DNA from: JAXLYE01 sp046351595
GTDB lineage: Bacteria > Myxococcota_A > Polyangia > Palsa-1104 > JAEUJZ01
DNA length: 64,000 bases
Reading direction: 5' to 3'
Assembly: GCA_046351595.1 (NCBI GenBank)
Contig: JAXLYE010000003.1
Span: 124,001 to 188,000 of the forward strand
A model generated the notes under the pieces. That model did not search any database and was not told the origin of the DNA. It saw only the letters and a list, made by a program, of their open reading frames with translations. A program made the translations under genes and the position numbers. The first letter of the stretch is position 1; each line of letters opens with the position of its first letter. Below are positions 1 to 8,484 of the stretch, piece by piece.

Positions 1-26
1 TCCCATCAGGGCAGGGGGTCTCTCTG

Positions 27-1151
27 ATGGCGCACACGCACCGCGGACGGCATATGAAGTACGCGCTCAATGCACTCTCCTTGTCCCTTGCTCTCGCCGT
101 TGGTGGTGTGCACAGCGCGCGCGCCGACAAGGGCGGGGCGGGCGCACAAGAGGAAGGGGCTCCTGCTCAGCTTGATCAGACTGCGGCAGGACACGAAGAG
201 GAAGGCGCGCGGCTGTACCAGGCGCGCGAGTATGTTGCCGCGATCCGCCAGTTCACGGCCGCGTATAAGCTGGACCCGCAGCCCAGGTACATGCTGTATG
301 TGGCGCAGGTGTACCGCAAGCTCGGGCTCGCGACAGAGGCTCTGGAGTACTACCAGCGCTACCTGCGGGACGAGCCCAAGCCGGACCCGCTCTCGCGCGC
401 GGACATCCTGTCGTACATCGAGCAGGTGCAGGCGTCCCTGAACCCGGCCGCGCCGGTGCAGCGGCCGGCGCGCGAGCCCGCGCCGTTTCTGACCGAAGAC
501 GAGATGCTCGATGCTGAGGAGCACTTCGCGCAGTTCGTGCGCGACTACAAAGAGGGCCGCAACGCCGCCGCGGTCGACCGCATGAACCAGCTCAAGGAGG
601 TCTACCGCGCCCGGCGCGATCCGAACCTCCTTTATTACATCGCCAGCGCCTTCGATCAGGTGAAAAAGTCTGCCGATGCGCTGGAGTACTACCGCCGCTA
701 CCTGGGGACGGAGCCGCCGGACAACCCGCTGCGGACGCGCGCCGCGGCCCGGGTGCGCGCGCTGCGCCCGCCGCCGCCCGGACAGAAGTACCTGTGGCCC
801 AGCCTCGCGCTCGGGGCGGTGGGGCTGGCGGGCGTCTTGACCGGGGTCGGCCTGTACGTCCAGTCCAAGGACACGTTCGACCAGTTCGAGCGCGCGGTCA
901 CCGAGGCCGAGAAGCGCACGCTGCGCGACCGCGGGCAGCCGCTCATCACCGGCTCGGCCATCGCGTACGGGGTCGGCGGCGGCGTGCTCGCGATGGCGCT
1001 GGGCTTCACGGTCGCGGCGATCAAAAAGGGAGTCCGGCAGAAGCCGGAGGTGTACCCGCGCGAGACCCCGGAGGAGGTCCCTCCGGCGCCCAGCGTCTCG
1101 GTCCTGCTCCACCCCGGCGGCGCATCGCTGGCGCTCGGAGGTACGTTCTGA
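27..1151 (+). CDS. exported TPR-repeat protein, T6SS-linked
   Basis: 374 residues. A GGGGG ribosome binding site 8 bases before the ATG at 27 supports this start; an alternative ATG at 54 begins directly with the signal peptide (MKYALNALSLSLALAVGG, cleavage near ARA-DK). Two TPR-like helical blocks follow (about residues 55-120 and 165-240, each ending in the pattern ALEYYxRYL). Two hydrophobic segments follow (about 255-275 and 310-335). The last residues (GASLALGGTF) look like a terminal beta strand ending in Phe, and the PEGA protein at 22273 ends in a similar way. The stop codon overlaps the start of the next gene (TGATG), so the two are translationally coupled. TPR proteins of this layout are common in myxobacterial envelope loci. 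The role here is unknown; an accessory T6SS envelope protein is an inference from position. Confidence 0.8.
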   Translation: MAHTHRGRHMKYALNALSLSLALAVGGVHSARADKGGAGAQEEGAPAQLDQTAAGHEEEGARLYQAREYVAAIRQFTAAYKLDPQPRYMLYVAQVYRKLGLATEALEYYQRYLRDEPKPDPLSRADILSYIEQVQASLNPAAPVQRPAREPAPFLTEDEMLDAEEHFAQFVRDYKEGRNAAAVDRMNQLKEVYRARRDPNLLYYIASAFDQVKKSADALEYYRRYLGTEPPDNPLRTRAAARVRALRPPPPGQKYLWPSLALGAVGLAGVLTGVGLYVQSKDTFDQFERAVTEAEKRTLRDRGQPLITGSAIAYGVGGGVLAMALGFTVAAIKKGVRQKPEVYPRETPEEVPPAPSVSVLLHPGGASLALGGTF

Positions 1152-2557
1152 TGCGGCGGCTCGTACAACGGCTCACGCTCGGCCTCTCGCTGCTCGCTCT
1201 CACCGCGGGCCCGGCGGGCTGCACCCTGACCATGAGCTACGACCAGTGCAGCCAGGACGCCGACTGCCCGATGGTCGAGGGCCAGCCGCGCTACTGCACC
1301 TCGGATCACCTGTGCGTACAGGACACGCCCGAGGAGCGCCTGTGCACCTCGACGCTGCCCGAGCAGCCGGCGATGAACGCCACGCACGTCGGGCTGCTGC
1401 TGAACCTGCCGACCGAGCAGGAGCACCTGAACGTCCTGCGTGTCGCCATCGACGACGTGAACGAGCAGCTCGCGCTCGACGCGATCAAGCCGCTGGTGCT
1501 GGACGTCTGCAACGTGCGCCGCTCGGCCACGGACGCGGTCAACGCCACGCGCGTGCTGACCGAGCAGCGCGGCGTCCCCGCCATCCTCGGGCCCAACGAC
1601 AGCGATCTGGTCGAGGGCATGTTCTCGGCCGCGACCGCGGTCAATGTGCCCGTGGTCTCGCCCTCAGCGATCGCCGGCGCCGTCGCCGATCTGCCGACGC
1701 AGGGCCTGCTGTTCCGCATGGCGCCGCTCGATCGGCTGCAGGGCCAGCAGCTGGCGCGCGTGGTGCCCTCGGCCGCCGCCAACCCGAGCGCGGTGGTCGC
1801 GGTGCTGTCGGTGCAGGACCCCTACGGCGACTCGGTGAGCAAGGCGTTCGTCGAGAGCTGGAAGGCGCGTGATCCGGCGCGCAACCTGGTGCGCCTGAAG
1901 TTCACCTACCGCGAGGACGACACCGCGCAGCGCGACATGGTGCTCGCGCGCATCCTGGAGACGCGGCCCGATCACCTGGTGCTGGTCCCGGGCGCCGCCA
2001 GCGCCGCCTTCATCGTGAAGCAGCTCGCGGCGCTGCCGTTCGTGGCCGGCGACCCTTCGCGCACCAGCCAGATCTACGTGTCGGCGAGCGGGCGCGTGAA
2101 CGAGCTCTTGACCCAGGCCGCGGACCCGGCGCTCAAGGATCACTTCTCGCGCGTCCAGGGCGTGGCGCCGCTCACGTACTCGACCTCGACCGAGGGCGTG
2201 GAGTTTCGCTCGGAGTACGAGACCAAGTACAAGATGGCCGACGAGCCGATGATCGCGTACACCAACGACGCGCTGTACGTCGTGGCCGCGGCCATCGCCA
2301 GCGCCAAGGGGCGCACCTCCAGCGATCAGATCCTGTCGGTCCTGCGCCGGCTGAACGACTCCAAGCTGACGCTGTCCGTGAGCCGCAGCACGCTGCTCGA
2401 CACGGCGCGGCGGCTGGCCCAGGGCGACGCGGCGACGCTCTCGGGTGCCACCGGGGCGATCCGGTTCCAGTTCGACGGCAGCCGCGAGCCGGCGCTGTTC
2501 GAGAAGTGGACCGTCGACACGACCAACAAGGCGTTCGTCAACACGCCGGTCATGTAG
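1151..2557 (+). CDS. lipoprotein, periplasmic substrate-binding (LivJ/Peripla_BP_6-like)
   Basis: 468 residues. The signal peptide ends in a lipobox (residues around AGPAGCTL), so the product is a predicted lipoprotein. A short Cys-rich segment follows (pairs in QCSQDADC and YCTSDHLC), resembling the small Cys motifs of myxobacterial lipoproteins. The remainder is a two-lobed type I periplasmic binding fold like that of branched-chain amino acid receptors: GPNDSDLVEGMFSAA near 145 and NVPVVSPSA near 165 are typical ligand-loop and strand motifs. No ABC permease or ATPase gene is adjacent, so it is unlikely to serve a dedicated transporter here. It sits between the TPR gene (1 base overlap) and tssM (15 base gap), suggesting an envelope sensor or assembly factor of the secretion system. 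That function is inference. Confidence 0.8.
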   Translation: MRRLVQRLTLGLSLLALTAGPAGCTLTMSYDQCSQDADCPMVEGQPRYCTSDHLCVQDTPEERLCTSTLPEQPAMNATHVGLLLNLPTEQEHLNVLRVAIDDVNEQLALDAIKPLVLDVCNVRRSATDAVNATRVLTEQRGVPAILGPNDSDLVEGMFSAATAVNVPVVSPSAIAGAVADLPTQGLLFRMAPLDRLQGQQLARVVPSAAANPSAVVAVLSVQDPYGDSVSKAFVESWKARDPARNLVRLKFTYREDDTAQRDMVLARILETRPDHLVLVPGAASAAFIVKQLAALPFVAGDPSRTSQIYVSASGRVNELLTQAADPALKDHFSRVQGVAPLTYSTSTEGVEFRSEYETKYKMADEPMIAYTNDALYVVAAAIASAKGRTSSDQILSVLRRLNDSKLTLSVSRSTLLDTARRLAQGDAATLSGATGAIRFQFDGSREPALFEKWTVDTTNKAFVNTPVM

Positions 2558-2572
2558 CGGACGAGGTATCGC

Positions 2573-5500
2573 GTGGTCTTCTGGGCTGTCCTCCTTGCTC
2601 TGGTCGTGCTCGCGGCGGTCGCCGTGGTGCTGGTGCTGCTGCGGCGGCGCAAGCAGGCCGCGGCCAAGCGCGCGACCGAGGCGCCCGTCGCGCCCGCGGA
2701 CCCCGAGCGCGAGCAGAAGCGCGCGGCGCAGCGCGAGCGCCTGAGCCAGCTCCTCGCCTCCGAGGTGCGGCGCCTGGAGAAGATCGCGAGCGGCAGCGGC
2801 GCGCGCTACCGCGCCCCGTGGTGCCTGGTGCTGGGCGAGGACAAGAGCGGCCAGAGCACGCTTTTGCAGCACACCGATCTGCACATGCCGCTGCCCGCCT
2901 CGGCCGAGGACCGCGCGCAGAAGGCCGGGTGCCGGGTGTGGTTCTACGATCAGGGCGTCGCGCTCGATCTCAGCGCGCAGGTCGCCGCGGATCCCGAGCT
3001 CGTCACCCACCTGTGCGAGCGGCTCAAGGTCGAGCGCCCGCAGCTGCCGCTCAACAGCATCCTGCTCTGCCTGCCCGCGGATCTGCTGTTGATCCCGGCC
3101 GAGGGACCGCGCCGCCAGGCCGCGCTCGAGCGGCTGAGCGAGCTCGGAGAGCGCTACTACGCGCTCCTGCAGCACATCCAGAAGAGCGTCTCGCTGCGCA
3201 TCCCGGTGTACGTGATGATCAGCAAGAGCGACCTCGTGCCGGGCTTCTCCGCGTTCGCGCGCGGACTGGGCAAGGAGCACCAGGCGCAGCTGTTCGGCTG
3301 GTCGTGCCCGTACGAGCCGGACGCGCCGTACACCGCGGCCTGGCTCGACGAGGCGTTCGCGGGGCTTTACCGCACCGTGTCGATCTTGCAGCTCGACCTG
3401 ATCAGCGGCAGCCGCCTGTCCGAGCACGAGCGCGAGGCCGCGGTGCTGCTGCCGCGCCACCTCGAGGTCCTGCGCGAGCCGCTGCGCGCGGTGCTGGATC
3501 CGGTCTTCAAGACCAACGTCTACAGCGAGACGAATGTGCTGCGCGGCTTCTACCTGACCGGGGACGCCTCGCAGCAGCGGGGCCTGTTGGAGTCGCAGCG
3601 CGAGGCGCGCAAGTTCCGGCCGCTGTTCCTGAGCCAGCTGTTCGCGGACAAGATCTTCGCCGAGAGCGGGCTGGCGCGGCCGCTGGAGCGCGGCCTCTTG
3701 TCGGGCGCGCGCGCGCTGCTCTTGGCCAAGGTGGCGGTCGGCGCCGCCGCGCTGCTCAGCCTCCTGTTGCTGCTGTCGGCGCAGATCGGCCTGGGCACGG
3801 ACGCGCGCGCGATCACCGCGTTCCTCGGCGACATCCCGCGCGACAGCGCCAGCTCGCGCGCGGCGGTGCAGGATCGCGATCGCTTCGCAAAACAGACCGA
3901 GCAGCTGGTGCAGGACATCAGCGAGGTAGCGGCGCGGCGCCTGGCGCGGCTGCGGCTGCCGACCTCGCAGCTCAGCGAGCTGGATGACGACGTGCGCAGC
4001 CGCATGCGCGAGTCCTTCGAGAGCGTGGTCCTGTCGGGGCTGTTCTTCGGGCTCGATCAGAAGGCGCGCCTGTTGTTCGGCAGCGACAGCAGCGGCGACG
4101 GTCCCGAGAGCGACGAGCCGCCGCCCGCGGGCTGGGAGCCGGGCCGGCGCAGCGAGCAGCCGAGCTATCGCACGGTCAAGCCGCAGGCGCTGCGCGACAT
4201 GCCCGAGTACCAGGAGCTCGTCGCGCTGGGCAGCGCCTACGTCGACTTCAGCCAGCACGTGGACCTCTACAACAACCTCGGCACCTCGCGGCGCAAGAAG
4301 TTTGAGACCGTGGGGCCGCTGGTCAAGTACGTCTTCGGGCTCGACCTCAACCACGACCTGAAGCAGCACCAGGAGCTGGTCGAGGAGGCGCTGGCCAGCG
4401 CGTCGTACCGCCGCTTCGAGATCGAAGGCGTGCGGCCGCGGGCGCAGGCGCGGGCGCGGGTGCTGTGGCGCGGCCTGATCGACCGCATGTTCGTGAACAA
4501 CCCGCTCTTGCTCGAGGCGCAGGAGGTGCAGCGCCTGGTCACCAAGCTGCGCGCCGAGAACGACAGCGGCATCTCGGACTTCCGCACGCTCGACGAGCTG
4601 CGCGCGGTGCTGGCGCGGCTGGAGAGCGACCTCGGTCGGCCCGAGCTCGCGCTCTTGAACAAGGACACCCTGGAGTTCGGCGAGACCTACGTCGAGATCC
4701 TCTTGAGCCTCACGCGGCTGTCGGCCAAGGCCGAGTTCGGGGACGACCTGAAGGCGCAGTACGTCGCCGCGTTCCAGCACCTGCGGCGCACGCTCATCGA
4801 GTACGAGATCGGCGCGGTCGGCCGCCTGCTGTTCTTCGATCCCGAGAAGAAGCGGCTGGTGCTCGGGCCGGACGTGCAGGCGCAGAAGGCCGCGCTCGAC
4901 GCCCTCATGGGGCAGGCGTTCATGCAGCTGCCGCCCGAGCGCCCGCCGCCGCAGAGCACCGAGGGCTCCTACCGCATCATCTGGAACGACAACCTGTTGC
5001 GCCAGTCGATCCAGCTGGCCGAGGCCTACGGGACGTTCCAGCGCGACAAGCTGGGGCAGTTCGTCAAGCCGCTGCGCGACGTGATCAAGCAGACGGCGGT
5101 GGATCTTCTGGGCCAGAACATGCAGGCGCTGGTGGCGCAGGCGCGCAAGGTCGAGCGCGTGCCGCGCGTGTGGAACGACGCCGGCGCGCTGCAGGACGAG
5201 ATCGCGTCCGAGGTCGCGGATCTGCGCCGCGTCAGCGAGCCGCTGCGCCAGGTCATCGACACCTACGACAAGGTCGGCCTGCGCAGCGCGTTCCTGGAGC
5301 AGTACCGCCAGGTCGCGGACGACAAGCAGGAGATCCTGCGGCGGCTCGATCAGCTGCTCGATCGCGAGGACCTGTATCGCATCTCCGGGAAGCTCATGCA
5401 GTGGCGCGGCGAGCGCGCGCCGGTGCTCGACGCCTTCGACGTCAACGATCCGGACGCGCTCGGCCAGTACGTCAAGGCGACGCGCAGCCGGCTGCGCATC

Positions 5501-6688
5501 TGGGCGCGTGATCTCGGCAAGGTGCCGGTGACCATCCTCGACGGCCTGGGCAGCGGCGCCATCGGCGACACGGATCCGCTGAGCCGCAAGTGGCGCGAGA
5601 TCAACGACGACCTCGAGGCCTTCGAGAAGATGACGCCGGGCAACTCGGTCAAGGAGATGGAGGCGTTCCTCGACACGACGCTGATGTCGGTGACGCCGGA
5701 CAACTGCCTGGATCGGCTGCCCAAGCGCACCGGCGATCAGCGCGACTACTTCCAGCAGCACCGGGCGCGCGTGTACGACGCCGTGCGCCGCCGCTGCCTG
5801 CACTTCGCCGAGGAGAAGATCCTGTCTTTGTACCGGCGGCTGGCCGAGCGCTTCAACCGCGATCTCGGCAACAAGTTCCCGTTCGTCCGCACCGCCCAGC
5901 TCAGCGAGCCGCAGGACGCGACGCCGCGCGACGTGCGCGGCTTCTTCCTGGAGTTCGACGAGTTCATGCAGAAGTACGACAGCTTCTTCTCGCGCCGCGA
6001 GTCGTCGGACATCGCCGGTCTGGGGCGCGAGATCGACGCGTTCTTGAACAGCCTGCGCGCGCTGCGGCCGCTGTTCGCGCCGGTGATCACGGACTCGGCC
6101 AGCGACGCCGCCAAGTACGGCGCGCAGATCCAGTACCGCGTCAACCGCCAGAGCGAGATCAACGGCAGCCAGGTCGCGGAGTGGCTGCTGACCCTGGGCG
6201 ACCAGCGGCTCGACGAGGGAGTCGGGCAGTGGTCGGTCGGCGACCGCACCCGCCTGTCGCTGCGCTGGGCCAAGGACGGGCCGTACGTGCCGTCGCTCAA
6301 GGACCAGGTGCCCAGCGCCACGGTGGACGGCGACTCGATCAGCTTCGAGTTCGGCGGCTTCTGGGGGATGCTGCGGCTGATCCGGACCTTCCGCGCGCAG
6401 GCCGCGGACATGCGCCGCGCCGTCGATCAGCGGCCGCACGTGCTCAAGCTCGTCGTCGAGCTGGCCGAGCGCAAGGGCACGGGCCGGCTGCGCATCCTGC
6501 CGGACAGCTACTACACGGGCAAGGGCGAGGCGCCCTCGGGGGCCGCGCGCGTGGCGTTCCAGTACAGCAAGGCGGTGCTGTTCGTGCGCATCGCCATCGG
6601 CCCGGCCGATAGCAAGGACACGCTGACCGTGCCGGCGGAGTTCCCGGCCAAGGCGCCGCTGCCGCGCCTCCTGGAAGAGAGGCTCTAG
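2573..6688 (+). CDS. tssM: T6SS membrane complex protein TssM (IcmF)
   Basis: 1,371 residues, GTG start preceded by GAGGT at suitable spacing. TssM spans the inner membrane and links the baseplate to the outer-membrane lipoprotein TssJ. One hydrophobic segment lies at residues 2-24 and another near 382-402, with the NTPase-like domain between them and a long periplasmic region after. The order fits the IcmF family, although most TssM proteins have two N-terminal helices. The P-loop is degenerate: residues 88-95 read GEDKSGQS, with Gln94 where the Lys of GxxxxGK[ST] should be, so nucleotide binding is doubtful. The C-terminal third (about 1150-1371) matches the conserved IcmF C-terminal region in layout. 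Start of the core T6SS operon; tssA follows after 4 bases. Confidence 0.93.
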   Translation: MVFWAVLLALVVLAAVAVVLVLLRRRKQAAAKRATEAPVAPADPEREQKRAAQRERLSQLLASEVRRLEKIASGSGARYRAPWCLVLGEDKSGQSTLLQHTDLHMPLPASAEDRAQKAGCRVWFYDQGVALDLSAQVAADPELVTHLCERLKVERPQLPLNSILLCLPADLLLIPAEGPRRQAALERLSELGERYYALLQHIQKSVSLRIPVYVMISKSDLVPGFSAFARGLGKEHQAQLFGWSCPYEPDAPYTAAWLDEAFAGLYRTVSILQLDLISGSRLSEHEREAAVLLPRHLEVLREPLRAVLDPVFKTNVYSETNVLRGFYLTGDASQQRGLLESQREARKFRPLFLSQLFADKIFAESGLARPLERGLLSGARALLLAKVAVGAAALLSLLLLLSAQIGLGTDARAITAFLGDIPRDSASSRAAVQDRDRFAKQTEQLVQDISEVAARRLARLRLPTSQLSELDDDVRSRMRESFESVVLSGLFFGLDQKARLLFGSDSSGDGPESDEPPPAGWEPGRRSEQPSYRTVKPQALRDMPEYQELVALGSAYVDFSQHVDLYNNLGTSRRKKFETVGPLVKYVFGLDLNHDLKQHQELVEEALASASYRRFEIEGVRPRAQARARVLWRGLIDRMFVNNPLLLEAQEVQRLVTKLRAENDSGISDFRTLDELRAVLARLESDLGRPELALLNKDTLEFGETYVEILLSLTRLSAKAEFGDDLKAQYVAAFQHLRRTLIEYEIGAVGRLLFFDPEKKRLVLGPDVQAQKAALDALMGQAFMQLPPERPPPQSTEGSYRIIWNDNLLRQSIQLAEAYGTFQRDKLGQFVKPLRDVIKQTAVDLLGQNMQALVAQARKVERVPRVWNDAGALQDEIASEVADLRRVSEPLRQVIDTYDKVGLRSAFLEQYRQVADDKQEILRRLDQLLDREDLYRISGKLMQWRGERAPVLDAFDVNDPDALGQYVKATRSRLRIWARDLGKVPVTILDGLGSGAIGDTDPLSRKWREINDDLEAFEKMTPGNSVKEMEAFLDTTLMSVTPDNCLDRLPKRTGDQRDYFQQHRARVYDAVRRRCLHFAEEKILSLYRRLAERFNRDLGNKFPFVRTAQLSEPQDATPRDVRGFFLEFDEFMQKYDSFFSRRESSDIAGLGREIDAFLNSLRALRPLFAPVITDSASDAAKYGAQIQYRVNRQSEINGSQVAEWLLTLGDQRLDEGVGQWSVGDRTRLSLRWAKDGPYVPSLKDQVPSATVDGDSISFEFGGFWGMLRLIRTFRAQAADMRRAVDQRPHVLKLVVELAERKGTGRLRILPDSYYTGKGEAPSGAARVAFQYSKAVLFVRIAIGPADSKDTLTVPAEFPAKAPLPRLLEERL

Positions 6689-6692
6689 GACG

Positions 6693-7829
6693 ATGGACTT
6701 TGACACCCGCGCGCGCGACTACGCCGCCGCGCTCTCGATCGACCTTACGGCGCTGCTGCTGCCGATCAGCGAGGACAAGCCGGCGGGCGAGTGGCTGCGC
6801 TACGAGCCTCTTTACCTCAAGGTGCAGGAGGCGCGGCGCGCCGATGACGAGAGCCTGCCGCAGGGGATCTGGAAGACCGCGCCCAAGCGCGCCGATCCGC
6901 ACGAGGTCGCGCGGCTGTGCCAGAGCGCGCTGCGCGAGCAGAGCAAGGACCTGCAGCTCGCGGCGTGGCTGTGCGAGGCGTGGGCGCGGCTGCACGGGCC
7001 GCGCGGCCTGTGCGTCGGTCTGCTGCTGCTCTGCGAGCTGTGCGCGCGCTTCTGGGACTCGCTGTACCCGGTGCTCGATGAGGACGGCGATGCGTCGTAC
7101 CGGCTGGCGCCGATCGAGTCGCTGGATCGCGCGCTGACGCTGTACATCAAGCTGCTGCCGATCACCGAGCCGTCGCTGGGGCAGGATCGCACGCTGACCT
7201 ACGCGGACTGGGAGCGGGCGCAGCGCAACCGCTCGGACGCCGAGCACGAGACCGCGGACGGCGCCCTGACCACGGCCGGGTTCCTGGCGCTCGCCGCGCA
7301 CAGCCCGGCGCGCGCGGTCAGCACCCTGCGCACGCAGCTGCATGAGGTCCTGCGCGGCGCGGCGCAGCTCGAGTCCGTGATCGAGCAGAAGGATCGCCGC
7401 ACCGGCCCGGGCGGGCCGTCGGGCGGGCTGCGGGATCTGCGCGCGGCGGTGGCCGCGGTGCTCGGTGTGCTGACGCAGCTGCCGCAGCTCACGAACGAGC
7501 CGGCCGAGGCGTTCACGCCGACGGAGAATCCGGCGGCGGTGGCCTCGACGCCGGCGCTGCCGGAGCCGTCTCAGCCCGCGCCCGCGGTCGCAGCCGTGGC
7601 GCCGGCCCGCGGCCCGATCCGCAGCCGCGCCGAGGCCTATCAGCGGCTCACCGAGGCCGCAGAGTTCCTCTTGGCAACCGAGCCGCACAGCCCGGTGCCC
7701 TACCTGGTCCGCCGCGCGGTGTCGTGGGGCGGCATGAGCCTGGGCCAGCTCCTCGACGAGCTGGTCCAGGAAGACAGCGATCGGCGCGCCATCTTCACGC
7801 TCTTGGCCATGCGCGAGCCGCGCTCGTAA
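6693..7829 (+). CDS. tssA: T6SS cap/baseplate protein TssA (ImpA family)
   Basis: 378 residues. TssA primes baseplate and sheath assembly. The N-terminal ImpA_N domain (about residues 15-150) has the typical PISEDKPAGEWLRYEPLY opening followed by LQLAAWLCEAWARLHG. A Pro/Ala-rich linker (about 270-310) leads to a C-terminal helical block with SPVPYLVRRAVSWGGMSLGQLL, the signature of short ImpA-type TssA proteins. Only 4 bases separate it from tssM, and 95 bases separate it from tssB. The length and C-terminal type match the class whose C-terminal domain forms oligomers rather than the long VasJ class. Confidence 0.9.
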   Translation: MDFDTRARDYAAALSIDLTALLLPISEDKPAGEWLRYEPLYLKVQEARRADDESLPQGIWKTAPKRADPHEVARLCQSALREQSKDLQLAAWLCEAWARLHGPRGLCVGLLLLCELCARFWDSLYPVLDEDGDASYRLAPIESLDRALTLYIKLLPITEPSLGQDRTLTYADWERAQRNRSDAEHETADGALTTAGFLALAAHSPARAVSTLRTQLHEVLRGAAQLESVIEQKDRRTGPGGPSGGLRDLRAAVAAVLGVLTQLPQLTNEPAEAFTPTENPAAVASTPALPEPSQPAPAVAAVAPARGPIRSRAEAYQRLTEAAEFLLATEPHSPVPYLVRRAVSWGGMSLGQLLDELVQEDSDRRAIFTLLAMREPRS

Positions 7830-7924
7830 CGGTGCAACAGACGTCCCGGGTGACACAGAGCCAGACCGTCTTTTTCCGCCTCGGATCGGGAGTCCGTCGC
7901 AGGAAGCGATAAGGGGGAGAGCCC

Positions 7925-8440
7925 ATGTCAGAGAGTACGCAGCACAAGCTAGATCGAGTCCGCTCACCGCGGGTCCACATCACCTACGACGTCGAGATCG
8001 GCGGCGCCATCCAGATGAAGGAGCTGCCGATGGTCGTCGGCGTGATGGCCGACCTCGCGGGCCAGCGCGACGACCTGCCCAAGCTCAAGGAGCGCAAGTT
8101 CATCGAGATCGATCGCGACAACTTCAACGAGGTGCTGGGCAAGCTGAACCCGACCCTCAAGTTCCGCGTGCAGAACCAGCTGGCCAAGGACGGCTCGCAG
8201 ACCACGGTCGACCTGAAGTTCTCGAACATCGATGACTTCCACCCGACCGCGCTGGCCAAGCAGGTGCCGCAGCTGCGCGCGCTCCTGGAGATGCGGCAGC
8301 GGCTGATCGATCTCATCACCAAGCTCGATGGCAACGACGAGCTGCAGGCGGTGCTGCAGAAGCTCCTGCAGGACCCGGCGCAGCTCCAGGCTGTGCGCAA
8401 GGCGCTCGCGAGCAAGTCAACGACGGACGGCGAAGCGTAG
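7925..8440 (+). CDS. tssB: T6SS sheath small subunit TssB (VipA)
   Basis: 171 residues, preceded by a strong AGGGGGAG ribosome binding site. TssB pairs with TssC to build the contractile sheath around the Hcp tube. Diagnostic features are the RVHITYDVEIGGA opening (about residues 17-29), the ELPMVVGVMADLAG stretch, a helical hairpin with FHPTALAKQVPQL near 100, and the acidic loop that gives way to a C-terminal helix. The length is typical of the family. It is followed by tssC after 44 bases. The strong ribosome binding site fits a high-copy structural protein. Confidence 0.96.
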   Translation: MSESTQHKLDRVRSPRVHITYDVEIGGAIQMKELPMVVGVMADLAGQRDDLPKLKERKFIEIDRDNFNEVLGKLNPTLKFRVQNQLAKDGSQTTVDLKFSNIDDFHPTALAKQVPQLRALLEMRQRLIDLITKLDGNDELQAVLQKLLQDPAQLQAVRKALASKSTTDGEA

Positions 8441-8484
8441 GCCGGCAGGCTGGCGCCGAGCGGACAAGCAGAAGGAGCAGCAAC

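Noticed and set aside
1664..6706. 1,680-codon open frame on the - strand opposite tssM
   Set aside because: It is a shadow of tssM caused by high GC; its translation is Arg/Ala/Leu-rich low-complexity sequence with no domain, while the + strand frame has clear IcmF features.
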